Below, one piece after another: positions 17,258 through 25,846 of a stretch of DNA of 64,000 nt. The DNA is from JAAXIE01 sp965263155. Its GTDB lineage: Bacteria; Chloroflexota; Dehalococcoidia; Lucifugimonadales; JAAXIE01. The stretch lies in the NCBI GenBank assembly GCA_965263155.1, contig OZ253586.1:1860001-1924000 (forward strand), read 5' to 3'. Every line of letters starts with the position of its first letter. The first letter of the stretch is position 1. Made by a program: the position numbers and the translations under genes. The notes under the pieces were generated by a model that searched no databases, had not been told where the DNA came from, and worked only from the letters and a program-made list of their open reading frames with translations.

Positions 17258-19311
17258 TTGGCCCCCAAACCGATTACAAGATGACCGTACTCGTTGACCG
17301 TGGCCCGATCGCCCGTGCCGAGAAAGGTGGAGGAGGCAGGCTCCTCGATAATAGCCGGCCCCTCTATGATGTTTCCAGCCAGCAACTGCAACCGGTCGAA
17401 TACGGCGGAGTCCACCGGATGCTCTGCCTCATCTTCCATCACTGGCCTAGAGCCGCGGCGGGCTTGCGCGGAAGGACTCGCGGAACCTTGAGGTATGCGC
17501 GGCAGTGGAGGCTTGGACATGTGCCCCAGCACCGAAACGCGGAGGCTCACCAGCTGAGCGGGCTGCTCAGGGGCACTGTGGCTGAAACGCACCTCGTGGG
17601 CTTGGTCGAAAGCGCTCTTGATGGCTTGGCGGGCGTCCTCGTTATCCACAGTTGCCGGAGTGGTCACGGCCACAGCATGCTCTTGTCCTACATAGCGCAT
17701 GTCCGCAGCCCGCTCGAAGACCACTTGGTCGGTGGGTATGCCGACGGCCTGAAGCTCTCGCAGTCCTTCCTGCTCCAGTTGGCGGTACCTCTCTTCCAGT
17801 TGCTCCATGGATATATCCGCGAGCAGCTGGAAGTGGGTCTGCACGTAGTCGCGGCGCATATCGGCCAGCAACATACCAAAGGCGGAGAAGTGGGCTGGTG
17901 AACTTGGGATAATCACTTGGCCCAAGGCGAGTTCGCGGGCGACGGCGACCGCATGGAGAGGCCCACCACCGCCATAAGCGATGAGGGTGAAGTCGCGCGG
18001 GTCCAAGCCTCGCTCGGTGGTGACGCCCCGCACCGCGTTGGCCATTGAGGCCACGGCTATGGCGAGCACACCCGAGGCAGCGCGTTCTACTGTCAGCCCC
18101 AAGGGTCCGGCTACCTGGCGGCGAAGAGCATCGTGGGCGGCTTGACCGTCAAGGCTCATCTCGCCGCCAAGGAACTGGTCGGGCGATATCCGACCGAGCA
18201 CCACATCGGCGTCCGTCACCGTGGCTTGGTCGCCACCGCGGCTGTAGCAGGCAGGGCCGGGCTCGGCTCCTGCGCTCTGAGGTCCGACATGCAGGGCGCC
18301 TCCCTCGTCGATGTAGGCGATGCTGCCCCCGCCGGTGCCCACCTCCTTGATGTCGAGCACGGGGATGCGAATGGCCAGACCCTCGTTGTACCCGCCCACA
18401 AAGTAGTCGGGCGAGAGGTCGGGCGATCCGCGCCGGATCACGCAGGCCTTGGCGGTGGTGCCCCCCATGTCGAAGCTGATGGCGTCGTTAAGGGACAGGG
18501 CATCGCACAGGACCATGGAGCCGACCACGCCGCCTGCGGGCCCGGACTCCATCATCTGCACACACTGGCGACGGGCTGTCTGCACATCGCAGAGGCCGCC
18601 GCTGGACTGCATAATCATCAGGCTTCCCTTGAAGCCCTCCGAGCCGAGGCGCTCTTCCAGGTTCCCCAAGTAGCGGCTGACCATAGGGCCAACGTAGGCG
18701 TTGGCGGCGGTGGTGGAGGTGCGCTCGTACTCGCGGTACTCACGGGAGAGCTCGTGGGAGGCCGTGACGAATATATCGGGTGCCACGTCGTTCATGATTT
18801 CCCGCATCTGTATCTCGTGACCCGACTCGCGATAGGAGTGCAAAAAGAGGATGGCCACTGCTTCCACGCCCAAGCTCTTGATGTGCCGGGCGGTGGCAAG
18901 GGCAGTCGCCTCGTCGAGGGGCTGCTCCTCTGTGCCGTCGGCGAGGATGCGCTCGGGCACCTCGAAAATCATGTCGCGGGGGATGAGGGGCCGGTGCTTG
19001 CGAAAAAAGAGGTTGAAGGACTCTGGCCTGTTGATACGGCCGATCTCATAGACGTCCCGGAATCCCTTGGTGGTGATGAGGGCGGTCTTGGCCCCCTGAC
19101 GCTCGATTATAGAGTTGATGACCACCGTGGAGCCATGGATCATGAGATCGATGGCTGCCGGGGAGTCGGTGGTGCGGACCATGGCGCTCATGATGCCGTC
19201 CACTAGGTTGGTGGGAGTGCTGAGGGCCTTGCCGGGAGTTACAGTGCCTTGGGCCTCGTCGAAAAGGGCAACGTCGGTAAAGGTGCCGCCAATGTCTACC
19301 GCTATACGCAT
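17254..19311 (-). CDS. hyuA: hydantoinase A / 5-oxoprolinase alpha-type subunit
   Basis: A 685-residue protein beginning Met-Arg-Ile-Ala-Val-Asp-Ile-Gly-Gly-Thr-Phe-Thr-Asp-Val, the phosphate-binding loop of the HyuA/acetone carboxylase beta family. A second Gly-rich block, Phe-Asp-Met-Gly-Gly-Thr-Thr-Ala-Lys, lies near residue 280. Another, Ala-Tyr-Gly-Gly-Gly-Gly-Pro-Leu-His, lies near residue 440. Together these form the usual ATPase fold. With HyuB it hydrolyses hydantoin- or oxoproline-like cyclic amides using ATP. It is translationally coupled to the broken hyuB through ATGA, with the intact hyuB one gene further on. N-methylhydantoinase, 5-oxoprolinase and acetone carboxylase cannot be told apart by eye. 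Confidence 0.93.
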   Translation of the reverse strand: MRIAVDIGGTFTDVALFDEAQGTVTPGKALSTPTNLVDGIMSAMVRTTDSPAAIDLMIHGSTVVINSIIERQGAKTALITTKGFRDVYEIGRINRPESFNLFFRKHRPLIPRDMIFEVPERILADGTEEQPLDEATALATARHIKSLGVEAVAILFLHSYRESGHEIQMREIMNDVAPDIFVTASHELSREYREYERTSTTAANAYVGPMVSRYLGNLEERLGSEGFKGSLMIMQSSGGLCDVQTARRQCVQMMESGPAGGVVGSMVLCDALSLNDAISFDMGGTTAKACVIRRGSPDLSPDYFVGGYNEGLAIRIPVLDIKEVGTGGGSIAYIDEGGALHVGPQSAGAEPGPACYSRGGDQATVTDADVVLGRISPDQFLGGEMSLDGQAAHDALRRQVAGPLGLTVERAASGVLAIAVASMANAVRGVTTERGLDPRDFTLIAYGGGGPLHAVAVARELALGQVIIPSSPAHFSAFGMLLADMRRDYVQTHFQLLADISMEQLEERYRQLEQEGLRELQAVGIPTDQVVFERAADMRYVGQEHAVAVTTPATVDNEDARQAIKSAFDQAHEVRFSHSAPEQPAQLVSLRVSVLGHMSKPPLPRIPQGSASPSAQARRGSRPVMEDEAEHPVDSAVFDRLQLLAGNIIEGPAIIEEPASSTFLGTGDRATVNEYGHLVIGLGAK

Positions 19312-19528
19312 GCTATGAACATATCCCCATCATCCGAATCCTTAAAATGTACATCGAAATATACATCATTGGGCGGCCACATGCATCTTGTGACAGGCTC
19401 CGAGTGTGCGGGGGCTAGCTACGGAGATTGACCGAGCCCTACTCTTTTCATATATTTGGCCCAGCCCATCGATACCGTGCCACCCGACACGACAAAAAGT
19501 GATACGCCCCAAGAATGATGAAGGTGAT

Positions 19529-19861
19529 ATGGCGCAAGTTGGAGAAATGAATTTGGCCGAAGAGGTCATCGGGGTGCTGCAGAACCGGCAACCCCAAGCG
19601 GCTTTCGTGACCGAGGTGGCGGCGACCATCCGTCCCACCCCACAAAAGGCAGACATGGAGGCGGTGTTGCGAGAGTTGGGAGGCGAGGGCCGAGTGCTCG
19701 TTGCCGATTACGCCTCGCCTGACCCCCATCTGGACGCGACGGATTTGCGCGTCGTGGCTTGTGTGCCACCAGAAAGCGACGAATCCGTAGCTCTGGAAGC
19801 GGCCGCAGAGCACTGGAACAGCTGGCTAAGAGAGTTCCTCCGCACCCATAGATGCCAGTGA
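19529..19861 (+). CDS. small hypothetical protein, winged-helix-like
   Basis: About 110 residues from ATG 19529. The frame is open further upstream, and the start is uncertain because only AAGGTG lies close by. The pattern of two helices, then a Thr-Glu-Val-Ala-Ala helix, then a Glu-Leu-Gly-Gly-Glu-Gly-Arg-Val-Leu-Val-Ala-Asp-Tyr hairpin is what a winged-helix domain shows, but no family was recognised. It lies divergent from hyuA and 60 bases before the NMT1-like gene, so it may be co-transcribed with it. A regulatory role is only a guess. Confidence 0.55.
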   Translation: MAQVGEMNLAEEVIGVLQNRQPQAAFVTEVAATIRPTPQKADMEAVLRELGGEGRVLVADYASPDPHLDATDLRVVACVPPESDESVALEAAAEHWNSWLREFLRTHRCQ

Positions 19862-19923
19862 GCAATAGGGGTCAGAAATAAAAGCGAGTATCAAGAATCA
19901 GACCAAGCGAGAGGGAGAAGAGC

Positions 19924-20841
19924 ATGACCACCCAGGCAGACCTCAAGAAGGTGCGCATATCCATGATGAACGCGGTGCATGACCTAGCGGTGATGGTGGC
20001 CCAAGACGAGGGCCTGTTCCGTGACGAAGGGCTGGATGTGGAGGTTGTCGACACGGGAGGCACGGCGCGGGTTAATCCTGAAGGCGCCGCGCTGCGCGAA
20101 CGGATTTTCGACCGCAGCCTTGAGGCTCTGTACAACGAGGGTGGGCTGGACCAGTACCGCATGTGCGAGTGGGGTGTGATGAAGCGCACCGTGGAGTCGC
20201 TGCAATCGGATCAGCGGCCCGCCAGAATCGTCGCGCTGGGTTCGGCCATGACTCGGCAGGCCATCATCACCTCGCCCAGCACGGGCATCGTGGAGCCGGA
20301 GCAGTTCAAGGATACCCCGGTGGCGGTGAGCCCCTACAACGGCTCGCACTTCACCACGCTGAAGATGCTGGAAGGCTTCGTGACCAAGGAGCACATCATG
20401 GTGACCCACGCGGGCACCATGCGGGAGCGCATTGAGGCAGTGCGTAAGGGCGAGGTGGCCGGGGCCAACGTGATGGAGCCTTGGATAAGCTCGGCGCAGA
20501 AAATGGGCCTCCGCGTGATTATGGAAAGCAACTCCACCCGTGCGGAAGCAGCCCGCGACGACCTAGACGGCCCGACGCTGGCAGCCATGTTCCGCGCACA
20601 AGGGCGAGCCGCGGAGATGATCAACAACGACCCACGCCGATTCGAGCACTACTTCGTGTCAGAGTCGGGCGGCCTGCTGGAACCTGGCGAGTTGCAGGTG
20701 GCGCGCCTGCTGTACGCCGCGCCCACGCCCTATACCCGCGAACGTTTCGAGGACACATACAACTGGATGCGCGGCTACCCCGACCTAGTGGCGGCCAACG
20801 CCACCTTCGAGGAGACGGTGGATAATCGGGCTTGGGAGTAG
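19924..20841 (+). CDS. NMT1/THI5-like substrate-binding domain protein without signal peptide
   Basis: A 305-residue protein, start ATG after GAGAGGGAGAAGAGC. It shows the periplasmic-binding fold of the NMT1/SsuA type. The opening Val-Arg-Ile-Ser-Met-Met-Asn-Ala-Val-His-Asp is followed by Ala-Gln-Asp-Glu-Gly-Leu-Phe-Arg-Asp-Glu-Gly-Leu-Asp-Val-Glu-Val, the usual helix and strand. There is no signal peptide or lipobox, so it should stay in the cytoplasm. A cytoplasmic enzyme on the same fold, as with dihydroxyphthalate decarboxylases, is one possibility. It precedes a family-5 lipoprotein in the same direction, 113 bases apart. Confidence 0.75.
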   Translation: MTTQADLKKVRISMMNAVHDLAVMVAQDEGLFRDEGLDVEVVDTGGTARVNPEGAALRERIFDRSLEALYNEGGLDQYRMCEWGVMKRTVESLQSDQRPARIVALGSAMTRQAIITSPSTGIVEPEQFKDTPVAVSPYNGSHFTTLKMLEGFVTKEHIMVTHAGTMRERIEAVRKGEVAGANVMEPWISSAQKMGLRVIMESNSTRAEAARDDLDGPTLAAMFRAQGRAAEMINNDPRRFEHYFVSESGGLLEPGELQVARLLYAAPTPYTRERFEDTYNWMRGYPDLVAANATFEETVDNRAWE

Positions 20842-20954
20842 TGGGAACAGGGGCCCCAAATGTAAAACAAGGGAAGTCGAATGAAGCGGGCGGCAGCGCA
20901 AGGGTACGGCGATAGGCAAGGAAGATAGCCGGACACACTAGGCAGGAGGTCACA

Positions 20955-22835
20955 ATGAGCGTCCTAGCTAGGTTTTGGGTCACGGGACTCTTTTTGGTTT
21001 TACTTATAGCCATAGCCGCATGCGGCGAGGAGGCGACGTCCACCCCCGCGCCTGCCCAGTCAACCCCGGACGCCGCCCCTGCGACGACCGCACCGGCACC
21101 CGCAGCCACACAAGCTACCGCCCCGACAGTAACCACAGCCCCTGCGCCCGTGACAGCGACGCCGACCGCTGCCCCTGCCGCCACGCCTGGGCCCACGGCC
21201 GAGCCCACCGACGACGGGCCCACGGGCACGTTGAATGTGGGGATGCAGGACTTGGCGTCGCCTGTGTTCCTGCTGCACAACCAGCCCTTCGTCGAAGGAC
21301 GTTACGACAACATCGTCACCCACGACACCATGTTCTACGCAGCGCCCAATGGCGATGTGAAACCTCGTCTGGTGAGAGACTGGACCGTCGACCCTGCGGG
21401 GACGACCTTCACTTTCCACTTGCAACAGGGCGTCAAATGGCACCAGGAGTACGGCGATTGGGGCGAGTTCAGCGCTGACGACTTCATATGGTCCTTGGAA
21501 GATGTGGCCAAGGAAGCCTCGCCCCATGCTGCTGCTGGCAACATGCGCCGCCTGTTCTGGTGCGACGGATGCGAAGTGACCAAGATCGACGACTACACCG
21601 TCGAATTGAAGCGCCCAAATCCCACCTTCGAGATCACATGGTGGTCGCGGACGCCTGTGCCCTCCGGCATGTCCTTCCACAGCCAGAAGCACTACGAGGC
21701 GGTAGGCGAGGATGTGGCTACCAACCAACAATCGGTCGGCAGCGGCTCGTGGGAGCTCATCGAGGTCAGGACTGGCGAATTCCGGCGCAACCGCGCCGTC
21801 AGAGACCACTGGCGCAACACCCCCCATTGGGAGGAGATGGTGTGGTGGGAGGTCACCGAGGCTTCCACTAGGCTGGCCAACTTCCTTACAGGGATCATCG
21901 ACGCTGGCCAGTTCGACCTCGATTCGATACAGGCGATAAAGAGCGAGGATATGGAGGGTGTCAAGTTCATGAGCTTCTCTGGCGGGCGTGAAAACAGCGT
22001 TCACCTGCTCGGCCAGAACTACTACCTAGACAACCCAGCCCACACCGGCGATAACCCTAGGGTGCCCGTGGGAGAAAACGCCTACGATTGCACCATTCCT
22101 TACGTATCGTGCGACAGGGATATCAACTCGGAGGAGTGGGCCAAAGCCCTCAAGGTGCGCACCGCCATGAGCCTAGCTCTGGACCGCCAGAAGATGGTGA
22201 ACAACCTAGCCCATGGCGAAGGCGAGCCTTGGTACCTCAGGTTCTGGTCGCCTTTCCCCGATCGGGTAAAGGAGTTCGGCTTGGACGAGCTCACTTGGGA
22301 CTACGACCTAGCTGAAGCCAAGCGGCTGTTGGCGGAAGCCGGCTTTCCCGGCGGCTTCGAGGTAGAAGCGACCCTGACCCCCGGGGCGTCAACGCTGGTC
22401 ACGCAAGCAGCTGCAACAATGCTGGAGGACATCGGAATCACTACCAAGCAGGTCAACATGCCCTACTCAGCCATGCGCCCCAGTCACGTAAACCGCACGG
22501 CCAAGGGCTTCTGGACCCAAGCATTCCCCGCTTCCGACGTCGAGCCGTTGCACGGCTACAACATCCTGCACAATGTAGGCAGTGCGATTAACTTCGGCTT
22601 TGAGCATCCGATATGGCAGGACCTCATCGACAAGGCCAACGTCACCTACGATACCGAGGAGCGATGGGCGGTGCAGGCCGAGTTGGCCCGCTTCATGTTC
22701 GACCACGTAATGTCCCTCACAGTCTTCTCCGAGAACATCGTCTGGCCGTTGGGCGCCAGGGTAGGCCGCTGGGAAGCCTACGGCGGCAACGCTGACTGGC
22801 TGAGCAACTGGGAGTCGGCCCCGCACGCCAATTAG
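20955..22835 (+). CDS. family-5 ABC solute-binding lipoprotein (plus-strand paralogue)
   Basis: A 626-residue protein behind AGGAGG with a five-base gap. The signal peptide ends Ile-Ala-Ala-Cys with Cys23 as the lipid attachment site, and a Thr/Pro/Ala linker runs to about residue 88. It shares the family body of the tandem trio, including Trp-Cys-Asp-Gly-Cys-Glu-Val and Ala-Tyr-Asp-Cys-Thr-Ile-Pro-Tyr-Val-Ser-Cys-Asp-Arg-Asp, but is clearly more distant. No permease or ATPase genes lie near, so it must share a transporter encoded elsewhere or serve as a receptor. Ligand unknown. Confidence 0.92.
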   Translation: MSVLARFWVTGLFLVLLIAIAACGEEATSTPAPAQSTPDAAPATTAPAPAATQATAPTVTTAPAPVTATPTAAPAATPGPTAEPTDDGPTGTLNVGMQDLASPVFLLHNQPFVEGRYDNIVTHDTMFYAAPNGDVKPRLVRDWTVDPAGTTFTFHLQQGVKWHQEYGDWGEFSADDFIWSLEDVAKEASPHAAAGNMRRLFWCDGCEVTKIDDYTVELKRPNPTFEITWWSRTPVPSGMSFHSQKHYEAVGEDVATNQQSVGSGSWELIEVRTGEFRRNRAVRDHWRNTPHWEEMVWWEVTEASTRLANFLTGIIDAGQFDLDSIQAIKSEDMEGVKFMSFSGGRENSVHLLGQNYYLDNPAHTGDNPRVPVGENAYDCTIPYVSCDRDINSEEWAKALKVRTAMSLALDRQKMVNNLAHGEGEPWYLRFWSPFPDRVKEFGLDELTWDYDLAEAKRLLAEAGFPGGFEVEATLTPGASTLVTQAAATMLEDIGITTKQVNMPYSAMRPSHVNRTAKGFWTQAFPASDVEPLHGYNILHNVGSAINFGFEHPIWQDLIDKANVTYDTEERWAVQAELARFMFDHVMSLTVFSENIVWPLGARVGRWEAYGGNADWLSNWESAPHAN

Positions 22836-22862
22836 TGGCTGTCCAAAGGGCGAGCGAGAGGG

Positions 22863-23401
22863 ATGATGACAATCAGCTTCAGCCCTTTGACCGAGGAGAG
22901 TCTGGACCATCTGGGCATGGTCCTTCGAGGGAGTTGGGGCGCCACATGCTGATTGACAGCACCCGCGCCGGGCAGCGATGGCTGGGTTGACTACCCGTCC
23001 CCACGCTCCCGGGCTGCTTGCATTCGAGGATGGCGAGCCCGTTGGTTGAATTGCTGTGGCCCCACGCCATGAATTGGCCCGCGTAGATGGTTCCCGCGCT
23101 ACGCCTCGTGTCGACGAAGAGGACGTTTGGGTGATTCCCTGCATCACTGTGCGCAAGGATGGCGGGGACGAGGCATTGCAGTCGCGCTGATTCAGGAGGC
23201 AGTGCAGAGTACGCCGGGGAGAATGGCGCACCCGCTGTGGAGGCGTACCCGAGGGTTGGGTCAGAGCGAACGGGCGATGACAACGCATATTTCGGGACAG
23301 AACCTCTTTTCGCCCGTGCGGGTTTCCAAGTGATACGAGGGCCTATCAAGGACCGTCCGAGCAACTGGCTTCCTAGACTGGCCATGCGCATCAAGACCTG
23401 A
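22863..23401 (+). pseudogene. GNAT-family acetyltransferase, degraded
   Basis: Joining frames recovers an acetyltransferase-like protein. An N-terminal piece starts at ATG 22863. A central piece reads Leu-Leu-Ala-Phe-Glu-Asp-Gly-Glu-Pro-Val-Gly followed by TGA and then Ile-Ala-Val-Ala-Pro-Arg. The acetyl-CoA loop appears in another frame as Gly-Arg-Gly-Ile-Ala-Val-Ala-Leu-Ile. The C-terminal piece reads Gly-Ala-Pro-Ala-Val-Glu-Ala-Tyr-Pro and ends at 23401. At least one stop and two frameshifts are present. It would be read out of the preceding binding-protein gene. Confidence 0.7.
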
Positions 23402-23428
23402 GTCCAGGCTGCATCAAGACGTAAGTGT

Positions 23429-23458
23429 AAAGGGCCTCCCTTCACTGGGAGGCCCTTT
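23429..23458. terminator. strong hairpin between convergent units
   Basis: A perfect 12-bp stem, AAAGGGCCTCCC with GGGAGGCCCTTT, and a six-base loop. It lies 38 bases past the stop of the minus-strand lipoprotein and just after the acetyltransferase relic. It can serve both directions. Confidence 0.75.
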
Positions 23459-23496
23459 CGCTTTGGCAAACGGTTGTGGTCTGGTCTCACGGGTTA

Positions 23497-25566
23497 CTAG
23501 CGATGAGGCACGTACTCCCAGTTGCTCAGCAGGCCTGGGCTGGGGGCCATCTGCTCCCACTGGCCAATGTCCGCGCTCAGAGGCCAGACAGCCGCCTCCT
23601 CGTACAGAGGAAGGCTGACCACTTGGTCGTAATTCCATCGAGCAAGCTCTGCCTGCTTGGCCCAGCGTTCTTCTTCGTCGGGCAGTTGGAAAGCCTCGTC
23701 CACTAGCCTCTGCCAATCCGGGTGTTCCCAGCCGAAGTTGTTGGAAGCCCGGGAGTCGTGTAGCACGTTGATGACCCGCAGAGGTTCGGGCTGGGGCGAT
23801 AGGGTGTGGCTGAAAAGCCCCTGGGCAGTACGGCGCACGGTCGTGGCCCGGTACGCCGTCCAAGGTGTGTTCTGTATCTTGGGGGTAATGCCTATCTCTT
23901 GCATCATCAAGGCAGCTGCCTCGGTGTGGGGGAAGCCACGATTGGTCAGCGCCACGTCAATCTCGAACCCATCAGGGTAGCCAGCCTCGACCAGCAGTTC
24001 CTTGCCTCGGGCTGGGTTGAACTCGTAATCAAGCTTGTCCAGACCGAATTGCTGGGTTCGAGCGTTGTGGCCTACCCAATTGTCAACGGAGGTGAGATTG
24101 CCCTGGCCAAAGGCCAGATTGTTCAGCAGCTTCTGGCGATCGATGGCCATGATCATGGCCAGTCGGACCTTCCGCGCGTTTTCCCACTCCTCCGAGTCCA
24201 AGTCGCGGTCGCAAGAGACCCACGGCCTGTCGTTGCAGGTCTCCTCATAGCTCGCTCCCTCGCCAATGGGGACCAATATGTCGCCGTTGGCGTTGGGGTT
24301 GTGGGCAGGATGGTCCGGGTAGTATTGCTGGCCGGCGATCATTATGCGGTTCAGCACCGCCCCCGGCAGGTTCAGGAATTCGACGTCGGGAAGAGTTTCT
24401 TCCTTGATGGCGTTGATGGAATCCAGCGTGAACTGCCCAGTGTGGATGAGTCCTGTGAGGAAGTTGGCTAAGCGAGTGGACTCCTCACCGACCTTTAACC
24501 AGTAGAACTCTTCCCATTCCGGGGTTTGGCGCCAGTGGTCGCGTACCGCTTTCATGTGGTAGAAGTCATCACTCCTAGCCTCGATCATCTCCCAAGAGCC
24601 TGTCCCCACGGCCTCCGGAGTGGCTGCATCCAAGCCCCTTGCATCAAAGTGCTTCTTGCTGTGGAAGCCCATGATGGCCTCGGTGGGCAGTTTGTTGGGC
24701 CACGGCAGGTCAAAGGCGGCTTCCGGCCTCTTGAGCTGGATCGTCAGGGAGTCGACCTTGCTCAGCTCGCAGGTCTCGCAGTAGAAGAGCCTGCGGATCG
24801 GAGCAGCCGCGGAGTGCGGTGTGCCGGGCATGGTAACTTGTTCGGCGCTAAAGAGGAAGTCGTCGGCGTCGAACTCTCCCCATTCGCCATAGTTCGTGTG
24901 CCACTTGGCTCCCGCCTGCAGATGGAAGGTGTATAAGACGCCGTCGCCCTGCGGCTCCAGCGTCCACTCCCGTACTAGGCGGGGGATGGTCTTGCCCGCG
25001 GCGTCGTTGGCCCACATGGGCTCATGGGTGAGCATGTTGGTGAGTCTGTAGGTCTGATAGGCCATGTTCTGAGGGACAAATACCGGTACGCCTAGCTCGA
25101 TAGCTCCCACCCTGAGAATGCCCGTGGGCTCCATGACAACAGGCATCGCATCGGTAGGCGCGGGCGTAGCGACAGGTGTTCTCGCTGCCACGGCCTGCCC
25201 CACGGCATCGTCCACTGCCGATTGGACCACTGATTGAAGGTCTTCCACGGTCAAGCCGCCGGTCCGAGTAGCCGCGAGTGCCGCTTGCACCATCTGTTGA
25301 ATCTGTTCGGGAGACATGCCCTCGGTTGCAGAGGCCGCTACGGCAGCTTGGACCATCTGCGCAATTTCCTCGCTCGATGGGCCTGCGTCAGTGGCCCCGG
25401 CAGCTTGAGACCCTAGTGCCTGCTCAACCGCTTGTTGCACGACAGACGAGATATCCACGTCGGGGACGGCCGTGGGTGTGGCCTCTTCGCCGCAGGCTAA
25501 GACCATCGCTAGCAGAAGGACTGCCAGACCGAGGAACAGATGGGCGAAGCGTAACCGCTGTAGCAT
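23497..25566 (-). CDS. family-5 ABC solute-binding lipoprotein with helical repeat spacer
   Basis: A 689-residue protein with GGAGG six bases before ATG. The lipobox is Val-Leu-Ala-Cys (Cys25). Instead of a pure Ala/Pro/Thr linker, residues 35-130 carry three to four helical repeats of the form Glu-(Glu/Gln)-Ile-x-Gln-Met-Val-Gln-Ala-Ala, separated by Gly/Thr/Ser turns. A short Thr/Pro stretch follows, and the binding domain starts near residue 145. Conserved cysteines are Cys-Glu-Thr-Cys and the pair before Asp-Arg-Asp. The repeat resembles that of the tripartite-transporter lipoprotein at 50054-51559. No permease is adjacent. Ligand unknown. Confidence 0.92.
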   Translation of the reverse strand: MLQRLRFAHLFLGLAVLLLAMVLACGEEATPTAVPDVDISSVVQQAVEQALGSQAAGATDAGPSSEEIAQMVQAAVAASATEGMSPEQIQQMVQAALAATRTGGLTVEDLQSVVQSAVDDAVGQAVAARTPVATPAPTDAMPVVMEPTGILRVGAIELGVPVFVPQNMAYQTYRLTNMLTHEPMWANDAAGKTIPRLVREWTLEPQGDGVLYTFHLQAGAKWHTNYGEWGEFDADDFLFSAEQVTMPGTPHSAAAPIRRLFYCETCELSKVDSLTIQLKRPEAAFDLPWPNKLPTEAIMGFHSKKHFDARGLDAATPEAVGTGSWEMIEARSDDFYHMKAVRDHWRQTPEWEEFYWLKVGEESTRLANFLTGLIHTGQFTLDSINAIKEETLPDVEFLNLPGAVLNRIMIAGQQYYPDHPAHNPNANGDILVPIGEGASYEETCNDRPWVSCDRDLDSEEWENARKVRLAMIMAIDRQKLLNNLAFGQGNLTSVDNWVGHNARTQQFGLDKLDYEFNPARGKELLVEAGYPDGFEIDVALTNRGFPHTEAAALMMQEIGITPKIQNTPWTAYRATTVRRTAQGLFSHTLSPQPEPLRVINVLHDSRASNNFGWEHPDWQRLVDEAFQLPDEEERWAKQAELARWNYDQVVSLPLYEEAAVWPLSADIGQWEQMAPSPGLLSNWEYVPHR

Positions 25567-25723
25567 TGCCGACCTCCCGAGTACCTATTTGTGAATACCG
25601 GAGCCCACCCGGGCTCATAGGTCAAGAGGACTACCGCATCAAACGGACTGGGGATTATCGTATTTCGTCGGAAAGCACCTGCTACTTCTAGAAAATGTGC
25701 AAGACATCTCGAAGAGTTGCCGG

Positions 25724-25792
25724 ACGTTAGCACGCGCCTAAGGCTAAGTCAAGGCTATGGCACTCACCCCCGCTCGTCATGCGGACTATAAT
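25724..25792. promoter_or_regulatory. divergent promoter region
   Basis: On the minus strand TTGACT (25752-25747), a 17-base spacer and TAACGT (25729-25724) point to the lipoprotein gene. On the plus strand a perfect TATAAT lies at 25787-25792, about 55 bases before the MetE-like start, but its -35 box is poor. Confidence 0.4.
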
Positions 25793-25846
25793 CGATAGCT
25801 ATACAGGGCTGGAGCATCCCTAAGAGCAGTTCAGGAGTGTGACGAC

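Noticed and set aside
18133..19206. Long plus-strand open frame of about 357 codons
   Set aside because: It is antisense to hyuA and low in recognisable structure.
21060..22004. Long minus-strand open frame of about 314 codons
   Set aside because: It is antisense to a binding-protein gene and ends in a Gly/Arg/Cys-rich stretch that mirrors the Ala/Pro/Thr linker.
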